Source of the DNA: Microbacterium sp.
GTDB lineage: Bacteria; Actinomycetota; Actinomycetes; Actinomycetales; Microbacteriaceae
Assembly: GCA_031277885.1 (NCBI GenBank)
Contig: JAITLM010000171.1
Location: forward strand, 1-40,356
DNA: 40,356 bases
Reading direction: 5' to 3'
Shown here: one piece after another, positions 31,971 through 39,624 of the stretch
Layout of the letters: the number at the start of each line of letters is the position of its first letter
Numbering within the stretch: the stretch's first letter is position 1
Program-made: the position numbers and the translations under genes
Notes under the pieces: generated by a model
What the model saw: only the letters and a program-made list of their open reading frames with translations
Told to the model about the DNA's origin: nothing
The model's database searches: none

Positions 31971-32585
31971 TCAGATCGCGGCGGCGAGCAGACGCGGGCT
32001 GCTCTCGCGGATGCGGTCGAGCGCGCTGAGATCGCCGCGGAGGTAGGCGATGAGGCAGTTCAGGAACAGTCCGTCGAAGAGCGCATAGGCCTCGAGCGGA
32101 TCGACCGCGGGGGTCCTGCCGCTCAGTTCGCCGTACCGGAGGACCACGTTCCACACCATCTCGCGCAGCAGGTCGTCGATCGCCACGATCGTCTCGCGGA
32201 AGCCCTCGTCGAAGAGGGCCTGGTTGCGCAGGTCGTACCAGAGCCGGTGCATGTCGGATTCGTCGCGCAGCGTCGCGGCCATCTCGTCGCCGAAGCGGCG
32301 GGCCAGCTCCTGCGCTGTCACCGAGGTCTCCACGATCGGGTCGTAGCGCCGGGCGCACTCCGACTTGTACTGCCAGATCGCCTGGCGGATGAGGTCGTCC
32401 TTGTCCTCGAAGTAGTAGTGCAGCGCGCCGTGGGAGAGCTCCGAATGGGCGGCGACATCGCGCATCCCGGTGCGCGCGTAGCCGCGCTCGGCGATCGCGG
32501 AGAGGGCGGAGTCGGCGAGCTCGCGACGCCGCGCGGCGAACTTGTCGGTGCTCGCGCGCTCGGCGCGGACGGCCACATCGCCCAT
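31971..32585 (-). CDS. TetR/AcrR family regulator of the lipid/steroid operon
   Basis: 204 residues. The HTH is FAARRRELADSALSAIAERGYARTGMRDVAAHSELSHGALHYYFEDKDDLIRQAIWQYK. The C-terminal domain has LWYDLRNQALFDEGFRETI, similar to TetR proteins of fatty-acid and steroid operons. It is divergent from the SDR gene across 171 bp, which holds two copies of a TTGACA-type palindrome that are probably its operators. Likely a repressor released by an acyl-CoA or steroid intermediate, as in KstR-like systems, though no specific identity is claimed. Confidence 0.87.
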   Translation of the reverse strand: MGDVAVRAERASTDKFAARRRELADSALSAIAERGYARTGMRDVAAHSELSHGALHYYFEDKDDLIRQAIWQYKSECARRYDPIVETSVTAQELARRFGDEMAATLRDESDMHRLWYDLRNQALFDEGFRETIVAIDDLLREMVWNVVLRYGELSGRTPAVDPLEAYALFDGLFLNCLIAYLRGDLSALDRIRESSPRLLAAAI

Positions 32586-32664
32586 GATCGCCTCCTCCGG
32601 TCTGTCGCGATTCTACGCGCGTCGGATTCCCGCACGGCCGGTTCGAGTCCGTCCGCGTCGCGTG

Positions 32665-32703
32665 TCTTGACAAGTGTCAAGAATTTCCTTGCCAACTGTC
32701 AAG
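32665..32703. promoter_or_regulatory. Two tandem TetR operators
   Basis: Operator 1 is TCTTGACA-AG-TGTCAAGA (32665-32682), a perfect 8-bp inverted repeat. Operator 2 is CTTGCCA-AC-TGTCAAG (32688-32703), with one mismatch in seven. The centres are 22 bp apart, close to two helical turns, so two dimers would bind the same face. The TTGACA half-sites look like -35 boxes but have no matching -10 at the right distance. Confidence 0.85.
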
Positions 32704-32756
32704 TTCTCTGTTCTGCTGTACGCATCAACTTTCACCGGCGAAAGGAGCGGACACCG

Positions 32757-33542
32757 ATGTCCACGGATCTGGCAGGAAAGCGCGTCGTCGTCACGGGCGG
32801 TGCGAGAGGGCTGGGCCTGCGCGAAGCGCAGCGGATCGTCGAGGGAGGCGGGGTCGTCGTCCTCGCGGACGTCGACGAGGAGGCGGGGCGTGCCGCGGCG
32901 GAGGGACTCGGCGCGGACTTCGTCCGGCTCGATGTCACCGACGACGCGTCGTGGCAGGAGGGCATGGCGGCCGCGGTCGTGCAGCTCGGCGGGCTCGACG
33001 GACTCGTCAACAACGCGGGCATCGAGATCTCTGATCTGCTCGTCGACCTCGATCCCGACAACATGAGGCGGGTCCTCGAGGTCAACGTGCTCGGCACCGC
33101 GCTCGGCGTCAAGCACGCGTTCCGGGCGATGCGCCCGGGAGGCGCGGCGGGTGCAGGCGGCGCCATCGTGAACATCGCCTCGGTCGCCGCCACGATCGCG
33201 TTCCCCGGGATCGCCGCCTACTCGGCGTCGAAGTCGGCCGTGGAGCGGCTCACCAAGGTCGCCGCCGCCGAATCGGGAAGGCTCGGTTACGGCGTGCGCG
33301 TCAACACCGTCTGCCCCGGCCTGGTCCCCAACGCGATGGGGGCTCAGCTCGCGGGCGACATGGAGCGCCTCGGCCTGTTCCCCACGGCCGGTGACGCGGT
33401 GACCGCGGTCGTCGGCCTCACCCCCTCGGGACGGCTCGCGACCGAGGACGACATCGCGGACGGCGTCGCGTTCCTGCTCTCCGAGCGATCCTCGTTCGTC
33501 AACGGCGCGACGCTGTCCATCGACGGCGCGATGGGGATGTGA
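32757..33542 (+). CDS. Classical short-chain dehydrogenase/reductase (hydroxysteroid dehydrogenase-like)
   Basis: 261 residues from ATG 32757, with AAAGGAG upstream. Seen: cofactor motif VVVTGGARGLGLREAQ (Thr13-Gly20), Asp in LADVDEEAGR pointing to NAD, NNAG at about 89-92, and catalytic Ser with Tyr-Ala-x-Lys style AAYSASKSAVERL. It resembles 3-alpha/20-beta-hydroxysteroid dehydrogenases, which interconvert a hydroxyl and a ketone. It opens the operon of reductase, acyl-CoA synthetase and thiolase-like genes, so it probably oxidises a steroid, terpenoid or long-chain alcohol. Regulated by the divergent TetR. Eight bases separate it from the next start. Confidence 0.88.
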   Translation: MSTDLAGKRVVVTGGARGLGLREAQRIVEGGGVVVLADVDEEAGRAAAEGLGADFVRLDVTDDASWQEGMAAAVVQLGGLDGLVNNAGIEISDLLVDLDPDNMRRVLEVNVLGTALGVKHAFRAMRPGGAAGAGGAIVNIASVAATIAFPGIAAYSASKSAVERLTKVAAAESGRLGYGVRVNTVCPGLVPNAMGAQLAGDMERLGLFPTAGDAVTAVVGLTPSGRLATEDDIADGVAFLLSERSSFVNGATLSIDGAMGM

Positions 33543-33549
33543 GGCGATC

Positions 33550-34668
33550 ATGGCAACCGACAAGCCCGTCGTCGTCTACGGCGTCAGCGGATACACCGGC
33601 CGGCTCATCTGCGAGTACCTGCGCGAGCTCGGCGTCCCCTTCGTCGCGGCGGGCCGCGACGAGGACAGGGTGCGCGAGGTCGTGGAGCGCATCCCCGGGA
33701 TCGAGACCGCCGACTACGAGATCATCGCGGTCGACAACGACGCGGACGCGATGGCGAGCGCCTTCGAGGGGGCGCAGGTCATCTGCAACACCGCGGGCCC
33801 GTTCATCAAGTTCGGACCCGCGGTCGTGGAGGCCGCACTGCGCATCGGCGCGCACTATCTGGACACCACGGGCGAGCAGGACTGGGTGATGGCCGCGCGG
33901 GACCGGTGGGGCGAGGGCTTCGCCGAGAACGGACGGCTGCTGGCACCCGGCGTCGCGCACATGTACACGACGAGCGAGATCGCGGCGAACATCGCGCTCG
34001 AGCCCGGCGGGTACGACACGCTCGACATCCTCGTGCTGTGGAAGGGGTTCCCGACCTTCGCGTCCACGCAGACGATCTTCACGATCCTCAAGGCCGACTG
34101 GTTCTACCTCGAGCAGAACCGGCTCGTGGAGTGGGATCACACCTCGGCGTTCCAGGTGCCGGTGCCCGGCTATCACGAACTCGCCACGGCCGTGCCATGG
34201 GGCGGGATGTCCCACCCGATCTGGTTCCAGCACGACCCCCGCGTCAGCAATGTCCGTGCGATCGGCGGCGTCTTCGCGCCCGAGGTGATGGCGAACGTGG
34301 CGCTCACGGTGCAGATGTTCGAGGAGCAGATCCGCCCGCTCGACCCCGAGGCCCAGGAGGCGGCGCTCGCTGAGGTCGCCGCATCGGTGCAGGCGGGCAT
34401 GCCGCCGCGGGAGAACCCGAGGATCAACCGGTCGCTCGACTCGGTGCACGCCTCGGGTCCGCTCGGGCGCTCGCACGTGGTCATCCACGGCAACAGCAAC
34501 TACAAGCAGACCGGACTCCTGCAGGCCTTTGCGGCCTACTCGCTGATCCAGCAGGCCCCGCACAGAGTGGGCTTCGCCTCGGCGTGCCAGGCCTTCGGGC
34601 ATCGCGAGCTGCTCGGGCAGCTGCGCGCCTTCGGGCTCGTCGCAGAACCCGTCGTCACGCGCGTCTGA
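33550..34668 (+). CDS. Saccharopine dehydrogenase-like NAD(P)-binding reductase
   Basis: 372 residues. The N-terminal Rossmann fold is KPVVVYGVSGYTGRLICEYLRELG, followed by VPFVAAGRDEDRVREVV, and an internal GAQVICNTAGPFIKFGPAVVEAALRIGAHYLDTTGEQDW. That last run is typical of saccharopine dehydrogenase/trans-acting enoyl reductase families. In actinobacteria these reduce enoyl lipid intermediates; a real saccharopine reaction is unlikely here. The C-terminal half has no recognised catalytic site. It follows the SDR by 8 bp and precedes the acyl-CoA synthetase, with a hairpin between them. Role in a steroid or lipid pathway is inferred from neighbours. Confidence 0.8.
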   Translation: MATDKPVVVYGVSGYTGRLICEYLRELGVPFVAAGRDEDRVREVVERIPGIETADYEIIAVDNDADAMASAFEGAQVICNTAGPFIKFGPAVVEAALRIGAHYLDTTGEQDWVMAARDRWGEGFAENGRLLAPGVAHMYTTSEIAANIALEPGGYDTLDILVLWKGFPTFASTQTIFTILKADWFYLEQNRLVEWDHTSAFQVPVPGYHELATAVPWGGMSHPIWFQHDPRVSNVRAIGGVFAPEVMANVALTVQMFEEQIRPLDPEAQEAALAEVAASVQAGMPPRENPRINRSLDSVHASGPLGRSHVVIHGNSNYKQTGLLQAFAAYSLIQQAPHRVGFASACQAFGHRELLGQLRAFGLVAEPVVTRV

Positions 34669-34678
34669 ATCCCTCGAC

Positions 34679-34710
34679 CGGGCGGTGCCGACACGCGCCG
34701 GCACCGCCCG
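34679..34710 (+). terminator. Intra-operon hairpin just before an acyl-CoA synthetase start
   Basis: A perfect 12-bp stem pairs CGGGCGGTGCCG (34679-34690) with CGGCACCGCCCG (34699-34710) over an 8-nt loop. The Shine-Dalgarno AAAGGAG (34711-34717) follows at once, and ATG is at 34722. There is no T-run. An attenuator, processing site or mRNA-stability element between operon genes is more likely than a full terminator. Confidence 0.7.
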
Positions 34711-34721
34711 AAAGGAGCCTC

Positions 34722-36179
34722 ATGCACTTCAGTGATCTGCCCCATGGGCGGGCGCTCGTGGATCCGCAGGGTCCCGCGCTCGCCGACGACGACGGCGCAC
34801 TCGACAACGCCGCGCTGCTCGCCCGCACCGAGAGCGCGGCGGCCGTCCTCGCGGCCCACGGCGTGGGCGAGGGCGATGTCGTCGCCGTGCTGCTGCCGAA
34901 CCGCGTCGACCTCATCATCGCCCTCTTCGCCGCCTGGCGGCTGGGCGCCGCCGTGACGCCGATCAACCCGGTCCTGGGCGATGCGGAGGCGCGCTACCAG
35001 CTCACGGACGCCGGTGCGCGCGTCGTCGTGACCGACACCGGGCGCGACCTCGGCGTCGCCGCGCTGACCCCGTCCGCGCTCGCGGAGGGGGAGGTGACGG
35101 GACTGCCCCCGCGCGGTCCGCGTCCGGACTCCGATCTCGCGCTGCTCATCTACACGAGCGGCACCACGGGCAGCCCGAAGGGCGTCATGCTGACCCACGC
35201 CAACCTGGACGCGATGACAGCATCGTTCGCGGAATGGTTCGAGCTGGGCCCGGAGGACCACAGCCTCCTCGTGCTGCCGCTGTTCCACGCCAACGGCATC
35301 GTGCTCGGCACGCTCACCCCGCTGCGCGCCGGCGGGCGCGTCACGATCACGGGGCGCTTCTCGCGCGATCGGTTCTTCGACGACGTCGAGCGCGTGCGCC
35401 CCACCTACTTCTCGGCCGTGCCCGCGATCTACGCCCTGCTCTCCACGCTCCCGGAGGAGATCCGCCCTGACACCTCGTCTCTGCGCTTCGGGGTGTGCGG
35501 CGCCGCGCCGATGCCGGTCGAGGCGATCGAGCGATTCGAGGAGCGGTTCGGGATCACGATCGTCGAGGGATACGGGCTCAGCGAGACGACGACAGCCTCG
35601 ACCATCAACCCGCTGCGCGGTCCGCGCAAGCCGGGGACGGTCGGCCTTCCGCTGCCGGGGCAACGGGTCGAGGTCGTGGATGCGGACGGCCGGCCCGTTC
35701 CCGTGGGGGAGCGCGGCGAGGTGGTGATCTCCGGACCCGTCGTCATGGCCGGCTATCTGGGGCGCCCCGAGGAGACTGCGCGGACGATCGTGGACGGACG
35801 CCTGCGCACCGGCGACATCGGCTGCTTCGATGAGGACGGCTATCTGCGGATCGTCGACCGGATCAAGGACATGATCATCCGCGGCGGCGAGAACGTGTAT
35901 CCGAAGGAGATCGAGAACGCCCTCTACGCGCATCCGTCCGTGCACGAGGCGGCGGTGGTGGGACGGCCCGATGACGTGCTGGGCGAGGTCCCGGTCGCTT
36001 TCGTGTCCCTCGTGCCGGGATCGACCGCCGGGGCGCCGGAGCTCTCGGCGCACGCCGCGCGGCTGCTCGCCCGCTTCAAGCAGCCTGAGGTCATCGAGAT
36101 CGTCGCCGAGATCCCGAAGAACCCCGTGGGGAAGATCGACAAGCCTGCGCTGCGGCGCCTGCTCGGGGAGCGGGTGTGA
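34722..36179 (+). CDS. Acyl-CoA synthetase (AMP-binding, class I adenylate-forming)
   Basis: 485 residues, ATG with AAAGGAG upstream. It activates a carboxylic acid with ATP and joins it to CoA. Core motifs: A3 IYTSGTTGSPKGVMLTH, A5 VEGYGLSETTTASTINPLRG, A7 RTGDIGCFDEDGYLRIVDRIKDMI, A8 RGGENVYPKEIENALY and the C-terminal Lys in NPVGKIDKPALRRL used for adenylation. The protein is shorter than most long-chain enzymes because its N-terminus is short, but all needed motifs are present. Substrate is likely a steroid side chain, medium-chain or aromatic acid, given the dehydrogenase and thiolase neighbours. Its stop overlaps the next gene (GTGA). Confidence 0.9.
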   Translation: MHFSDLPHGRALVDPQGPALADDDGALDNAALLARTESAAAVLAAHGVGEGDVVAVLLPNRVDLIIALFAAWRLGAAVTPINPVLGDAEARYQLTDAGARVVVTDTGRDLGVAALTPSALAEGEVTGLPPRGPRPDSDLALLIYTSGTTGSPKGVMLTHANLDAMTASFAEWFELGPEDHSLLVLPLFHANGIVLGTLTPLRAGGRVTITGRFSRDRFFDDVERVRPTYFSAVPAIYALLSTLPEEIRPDTSSLRFGVCGAAPMPVEAIERFEERFGITIVEGYGLSETTTASTINPLRGPRKPGTVGLPLPGQRVEVVDADGRPVPVGERGEVVISGPVVMAGYLGRPEETARTIVDGRLRTGDIGCFDEDGYLRIVDRIKDMIIRGGENVYPKEIENALYAHPSVHEAAVVGRPDDVLGEVPVAFVSLVPGSTAGAPELSAHAARLLARFKQPEVIEIVAEIPKNPVGKIDKPALRRLLGERV

Positions 36180-37348
36180 GCGTCGTCGTCGCGGGCGTCG
36201 GCATGATCCCCTTCGCGACGCCGCGGACCAGCGGGACCTATCACGAGATGGGGGCCGAAGCCGCCCGCCGCGCGCTCGCCGACGCCGGGATCGGCATCGC
36301 CGACGTCGCGCAGGCGTACGCGGGGTATGTGTACGCCGATTCGGCCGCGGGGCAGACGGCTCTCTACGGGGTGGGCCCCACGGGCATCCCCGTCGTCAAC
36401 GTGAACAACTGGTGCGCGAGCGGATCCACCGCGCTGTGGCTGGGGCGTCAGGCGATCCTGTCCGGGGCGGCGGAGTGCGTGCTGGTGCTCGGGTTCGAGC
36501 AGATGGCGCGCGGCGCGATCGCCCCGACCTACCTCGATCGTCCCGATGCGCTCTGGCGGTTCACGGAACTGCTCGGCGACGAGGAGCCCGAGGCTCCCGT
36601 CGCCGCCCGGTTCTTCGGCGCCGCAGGGCAGGCCTACCTCGATCGCTACGACGCCGAGGCGACGCTGTTCGCCGAGGTCGCCGTCAAGGCGCGCCGGCAC
36701 GCGCGGGCGAACCCCGCAGCCGTCTTCCGGGATCCCGTCACGGTCGAGGAGGTGCTGGGCTCGCCGCACGTGTTCGGCCCGCTGACCCGGCTGCAGTGCT
36801 GCCCGCCGACCTGCGGGGCCGCTGCCGCGGTGCTGTGCACCGAGGACTTCGCCCGCAGGCGCGGGCTTGACGGTTCCGTGCGCATCAGGGCGCAGGCCAT
36901 GACGAGCGATCGCGCCGACTCGTTCGAGGGCGACGCGATGGCGCTCGTGGGTGCGGGGATCGCGCGCCGGGCAGCCGACGCCGTCTACGAGGAGGCGGGC
37001 GTCTCGCCCGAGGACATCCCGGTCGCGGAGCTGCACGACTGCTTCACCGCGAACGAGGTCATCTCCTACGAGGCTCTGCGGCTCACGCGGGAGGGCACGG
37101 CCGCGCAGTTCGTCCGCGACGGGCAGAACACCTACGGAGGCCGGGTCGTGACGAACCCCTCCGGCGGGCTGCTCTCGAAGGGACACCCGCTCGGCGCGAC
37201 GGGGCTCGCGCAGTGCACCGAGCTCGTGCAGCAGCTGCGCGGCCGGGCGGGGGAGCGGCAGGTCGAGGGAGCGACCCTCGCCCTGCAGCACAACCTTGGT
37301 CTCGGCAGCGCCTGCGTGGTGACCCTCTACGAATCGCTCCGCCGCTGA
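36176..37348 (+). CDS. Thiolase-like protein (SCPx / lipid-transfer thiolase family)
   Basis: 390 residues from a GTG at 36176 that overlaps the previous stop (GTGA). Thiolase fold landmarks are VVNVNNWCASGSTALWLGRQAI with the probable nucleophile Cys (about residue 79), ELHDCFTANEVISYEAL, and the C-terminal SKGHPLGATGLAQC with the catalytic His. A second reactive Cys at the classical C-G-x-G position is replaced by GLGSACVV near the end. This pattern is that of the sterol-carrier-protein-x/lipid-transfer group, which cleaves 3-oxoacyl-CoA or acts as an aldolase with a partner protein in steroid side-chain degradation. No partner DUF35 protein is seen next door. The 3' end overlaps the convergent 37327-38172 gene by 22 bp. 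Confidence 0.85.
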   Translation: MSVVVAGVGMIPFATPRTSGTYHEMGAEAARRALADAGIGIADVAQAYAGYVYADSAAGQTALYGVGPTGIPVVNVNNWCASGSTALWLGRQAILSGAAECVLVLGFEQMARGAIAPTYLDRPDALWRFTELLGDEEPEAPVAARFFGAAGQAYLDRYDAEATLFAEVAVKARRHARANPAAVFRDPVTVEEVLGSPHVFGPLTRLQCCPPTCGAAAAVLCTEDFARRRGLDGSVRIRAQAMTSDRADSFEGDAMALVGAGIARRAADAVYEEAGVSPEDIPVAELHDCFTANEVISYEALRLTREGTAAQFVRDGQNTYGGRVVTNPSGGLLSKGHPLGATGLAQCTELVQQLRGRAGERQVEGATLALQHNLGLGSACVVTLYESLRR

Positions 37349-38172
37349 CGCACCGGCGTCGGTCCCTGAGTCCGGCGCGAGGGGCTGACGGGGGTGACGA
37401 CGCGGGCAAGCGCGGCGTCGGGGTCGTGGAGGAGTTCGCGTTCTTCGGGATGGTCGAGGAAATGCTGCACGACTTCGCCGACGACGGCGGGGTCGGATCC
37501 GAGGAGCCCCGCGGCGAGGTCGTGTCGGGTGCCGCTGGTCGTGTGGATGCGGATGCATCGCCCGCCCCGGGCATTGGTTGCGAGAGAGACGGCGCCGATG
37601 CTGTTCCACTCGAATCTCATCGGGGTCCGGCCTTCCGTCCATGTCAGGCCACCCGGTGCGACGCTGAGCCCTCGGGGCAGGCGCGCACGGCTGATGAGGT
37701 ATCCGAGGAACGCGATTCCCAGCGGAATGAGCGCGACAGGGGATAGCCGGCCAACCCCGTGAGGCAGGGGGTTCGGGAGGAAGAGGGCGATGATTCCGAT
37801 GACGCCAGCTGCGGCGACAACCAGTGTCCAGAGGACGGTGACCAGGGGGACCGTGACGCTGGGGAGGAGCCGGAGCGGTCCTCGCTGCGCACATCGGATC
37901 CGGTTCAGGCGGAGCGTCCGAAAAGCACTGCCGATGATCGGGATGAACATGAGAATCGTGACGCCGTGGAGGAGCATCATCAATCGCTCTGCGGGGTGAG
38001 CGCGTTGGTTCGTGGCGACGTATACGCAGCCGAGGAAGATCAGGGCGATGCCGAGGAGAGCCGGGGAGCGCCTCAGGCTCGTGCGTCGAAGGGTCGCATC
38101 GGCCTGGCGATACTCTTCGGACTGCTCGAGCACGGGTGCGAGCGCGCGGACATTCTGGCAGCGAGTGGTCAT
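37327..38172 (-). CDS. Multi-pass membrane protein with C-terminal soluble domain, possible immunity protein of the WXG-type cassette
   Basis: 281 residues, ATG 38172, preceded by GAGGA. Four hydrophobic segments are visible, about 36-54 (PALLGIALIFLGCVYVAT), 63-83, 105-132 and 143-161. A cytosolic domain follows, about 168-265 (LSVAPGGLTWTEGRTPMRF, then LGSDPAVVGEVVQHFLDHPEERELL), resembling small PH-like beta domains. No enzyme motif was found. It is the last gene of a four-gene unit, 13 bp after the WXG-type gene. A broken paralogue at 11119-11972 keeps the same plan. A protector or anchor for the effector is the simplest reading but is not shown. Its 3' end overlaps the thiolase gene. Confidence 0.75.
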   Translation of the reverse strand: MTTRCQNVRALAPVLEQSEEYRQADATLRRTSLRRSPALLGIALIFLGCVYVATNQRAHPAERLMMLLHGVTILMFIPIIGSAFRTLRLNRIRCAQRGPLRLLPSVTVPLVTVLWTLVVAAAGVIGIIALFLPNPLPHGVGRLSPVALIPLGIAFLGYLISRARLPRGLSVAPGGLTWTEGRTPMRFEWNSIGAVSLATNARGGRCIRIHTTSGTRHDLAAGLLGSDPAVVGEVVQHFLDHPEERELLHDPDAALARVVTPVSPSRRTQGPTPVRQRRSDS

Positions 38173-38185
38173 CGGTCTTCGGTCC

Positions 38186-39334
38186 TCACCCGAATGCGTA
38201 GCCGAAGTCGCCGGCGTCGATCGCTTCTCGTACGTCCAGCGATACAGAGCCTTCCCATCCCGATTGCGCCGCTCGCCCTGCCGCCACAGCGAGCACTCCG
38301 ATGACAATGGCCGCAGCGAGAGGAGGGACTTCAAGGGTGCTTGCCGCTGCGGCCCACCCGAGTCCGGCATCAACGATGATTCCGCCACCCACGCTCCCAG
38401 CGAGGCCGACCGCGGCCGATGATGCGGATCCGCCGCTCATGACCTCCAAGGAGGCGGAGACGACGTCGATCGCTGTCCCCGCGAGCGGGATGATCCGGGT
38501 TCCGACGCGGATCTTGCTGACTTCGGCGTTCAGCGCCTCGCGGGCGGCGAGGAGTTCCGGTCTGGTCACGCGGGCGGCGGCGTTGCGCAGCTTGGGGTCG
38601 CCGGAGCGCAGGCGATGGAAGTAGCTGTCGTAGTCGACCTGAGCGGCCTCGGCGTGCGTCTCGTAGTTCTTGAGACTGGCCTCCCACGTCTTGCCGCTGA
38701 ATGTGAAGAGCGTTCCCCGGACGAAGTCATTGCCGATGCCCAGGGTTCTTGCGGTGCTCGTGAGCAGGTCGAACTCCCCCAGGCGTGCGATCAGCGGCGT
38801 CATGTGTTCGTCGATCCAGTTCTCGAGATCGCCCCACCACACGCCGACATCGTCAGCGATGCGGTTGTAGGCCTTCAGGGCCTTCTCATACGCGCCGACG
38901 ACCGGCGGGGCGATACAGGTTCCATCCGCGGCGAACTCGATCGGAGCGGGCGTTCCGGGTTCGCCGATGTACTGCTTCGGAGCCACGGGGGCCTGGATGA
39001 CCGACGCCGCGACGACCAGACCCGCGACCGTCGCATCGTCGGCGTGATCGGCGAACGCGTGCCGGCCGCGGATGATCCGCTGGGCGTACGCGCGGAATAC
39101 CGCGGCGGCGTCTCGGGCGTACTCGTCCACGGGATCGATGGCCTTCGCGGTCGCATCGATCGTCTGACGGAACGCCACGCCCGTCCTGCCCGTCCAGCAC
39201 TCGTCAGAATCGCGCGAGACCTTGCGGAGCTCCTGGTCGAGTGCGTCGGAGTCGGCCCCGAGTACGCGGTCGAGGAAGTCGGCGAGGCCGTGGATCGCCT
39301 CCGGATCCCCCGGAATATGCAGGTCGATGCCCAT
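38186..39334 (-). CDS. WXG100/LXG-type secreted effector candidate with glycine-rich hydrophobic C-terminus
   Basis: 382 residues. The N-terminal 110 residues are long helices with the turn DECWTGRTGVAF at residues 45-55 (Trp47-Thr48-Gly49), the WXG pattern of type VII-exported proteins. A middle region with VGVWWGDLENWIDEH (163-177) links to a second helical part. The C-terminus, about 303-355 (SASSAAVGLAGSVGGGIIVD, then LAAAIVIGVLAVAAGRA), is a Gly/Ala-rich hydrophobic hairpin like that of pore-forming toxins. No nuclease or NADase motif was seen. Its ATG shares a base with the stop of the small upstream gene. Toxic function and export are inferred from architecture only; no type VII core genes lie in the window. 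Confidence 0.7.
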   Translation of the reverse strand: MGIDLHIPGDPEAIHGLADFLDRVLGADSDALDQELRKVSRDSDECWTGRTGVAFRQTIDATAKAIDPVDEYARDAAAVFRAYAQRIIRGRHAFADHADDATVAGLVVAASVIQAPVAPKQYIGEPGTPAPIEFAADGTCIAPPVVGAYEKALKAYNRIADDVGVWWGDLENWIDEHMTPLIARLGEFDLLTSTARTLGIGNDFVRGTLFTFSGKTWEASLKNYETHAEAAQVDYDSYFHRLRSGDPKLRNAAARVTRPELLAAREALNAEVSKIRVGTRIIPLAGTAIDVVSASLEVMSGGSASSAAVGLAGSVGGGIIVDAGLGWAAAASTLEVPPLAAAIVIGVLAVAAGRAAQSGWEGSVSLDVREAIDAGDFGYAFG

Positions 39335-39624
39335 CAGAGGTTCTCCTCGGCGAAGTTGTCGAGCGAAGCGATGAGCTCCGCCTCGGTCCTGGAGTGGTCA
39401 TCGATCGCGGCGAGGGCGATGTCGCGGACGCCGCGTGCGAGATTCGAACCCGACTGCGCCGCCTCGATCGCGGCGCGCACGATGAGCGCCATCTTGCCGC
39501 TCGCCGCACCGCCGTCGGCCGTGGAACCGAACCCGGAGAGCGCCGCGTCGAGCTGATCCGTCTGCCGTGCCACCTTCTTCAGCAGCGCATGCATCGAGTC
39601 GGGGTCGATGCTGATGACCGTCAC
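39334..39624 (-). CDS. Small helical protein, WXG100/DUF6507-like
   Basis: 96 residues from a GTG at 39624 that overlaps the SAV_915 stop (GTGA), the reason for this start. The sequence is helix-turn-helix-like and about WXG100 size: ISIDPDSMHALLKKVARQTDQ, a central turn SGFGSTADGG, then ALIVRAAIEAAQSGSNLARG and a final amphipathic helix. A strict WXG motif is lacking. The layout resembles the actinobacterial DUF6507 family. It likely pairs with the WXG-type product that follows, as EsxA/EsxB partners do. No enzyme function is expected. Confidence 0.65.
   Translation of the reverse strand: MTVISIDPDSMHALLKKVARQTDQLDAALSGFGSTADGGAASGKMALIVRAAIEAAQSGSNLARGVRDIALAAIDDHSRTEAELIASLDNFAEENL

Noticed and set aside
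32667..32695. TTGACA near 32667 as the -35 of the SDR promoter
   Set aside because: No acceptable -10 lies 16-18 bp downstream, and the hexamer is fully explained as a half-site of the TetR operator.
33550..34668. True saccharopine dehydrogenase of lysine metabolism
   Set aside because: The neighbours are lipid-type genes, and the resemblance is to the enoyl-reductase-like branch of the family.
38186..39334. Nuclease or ADP-ribosyl toxin domain in the WXG-type protein
   Set aside because: No HNH, EndoU, NAD-binding or deaminase motif was seen; the C-terminus is hydrophobic and glycine-rich instead.
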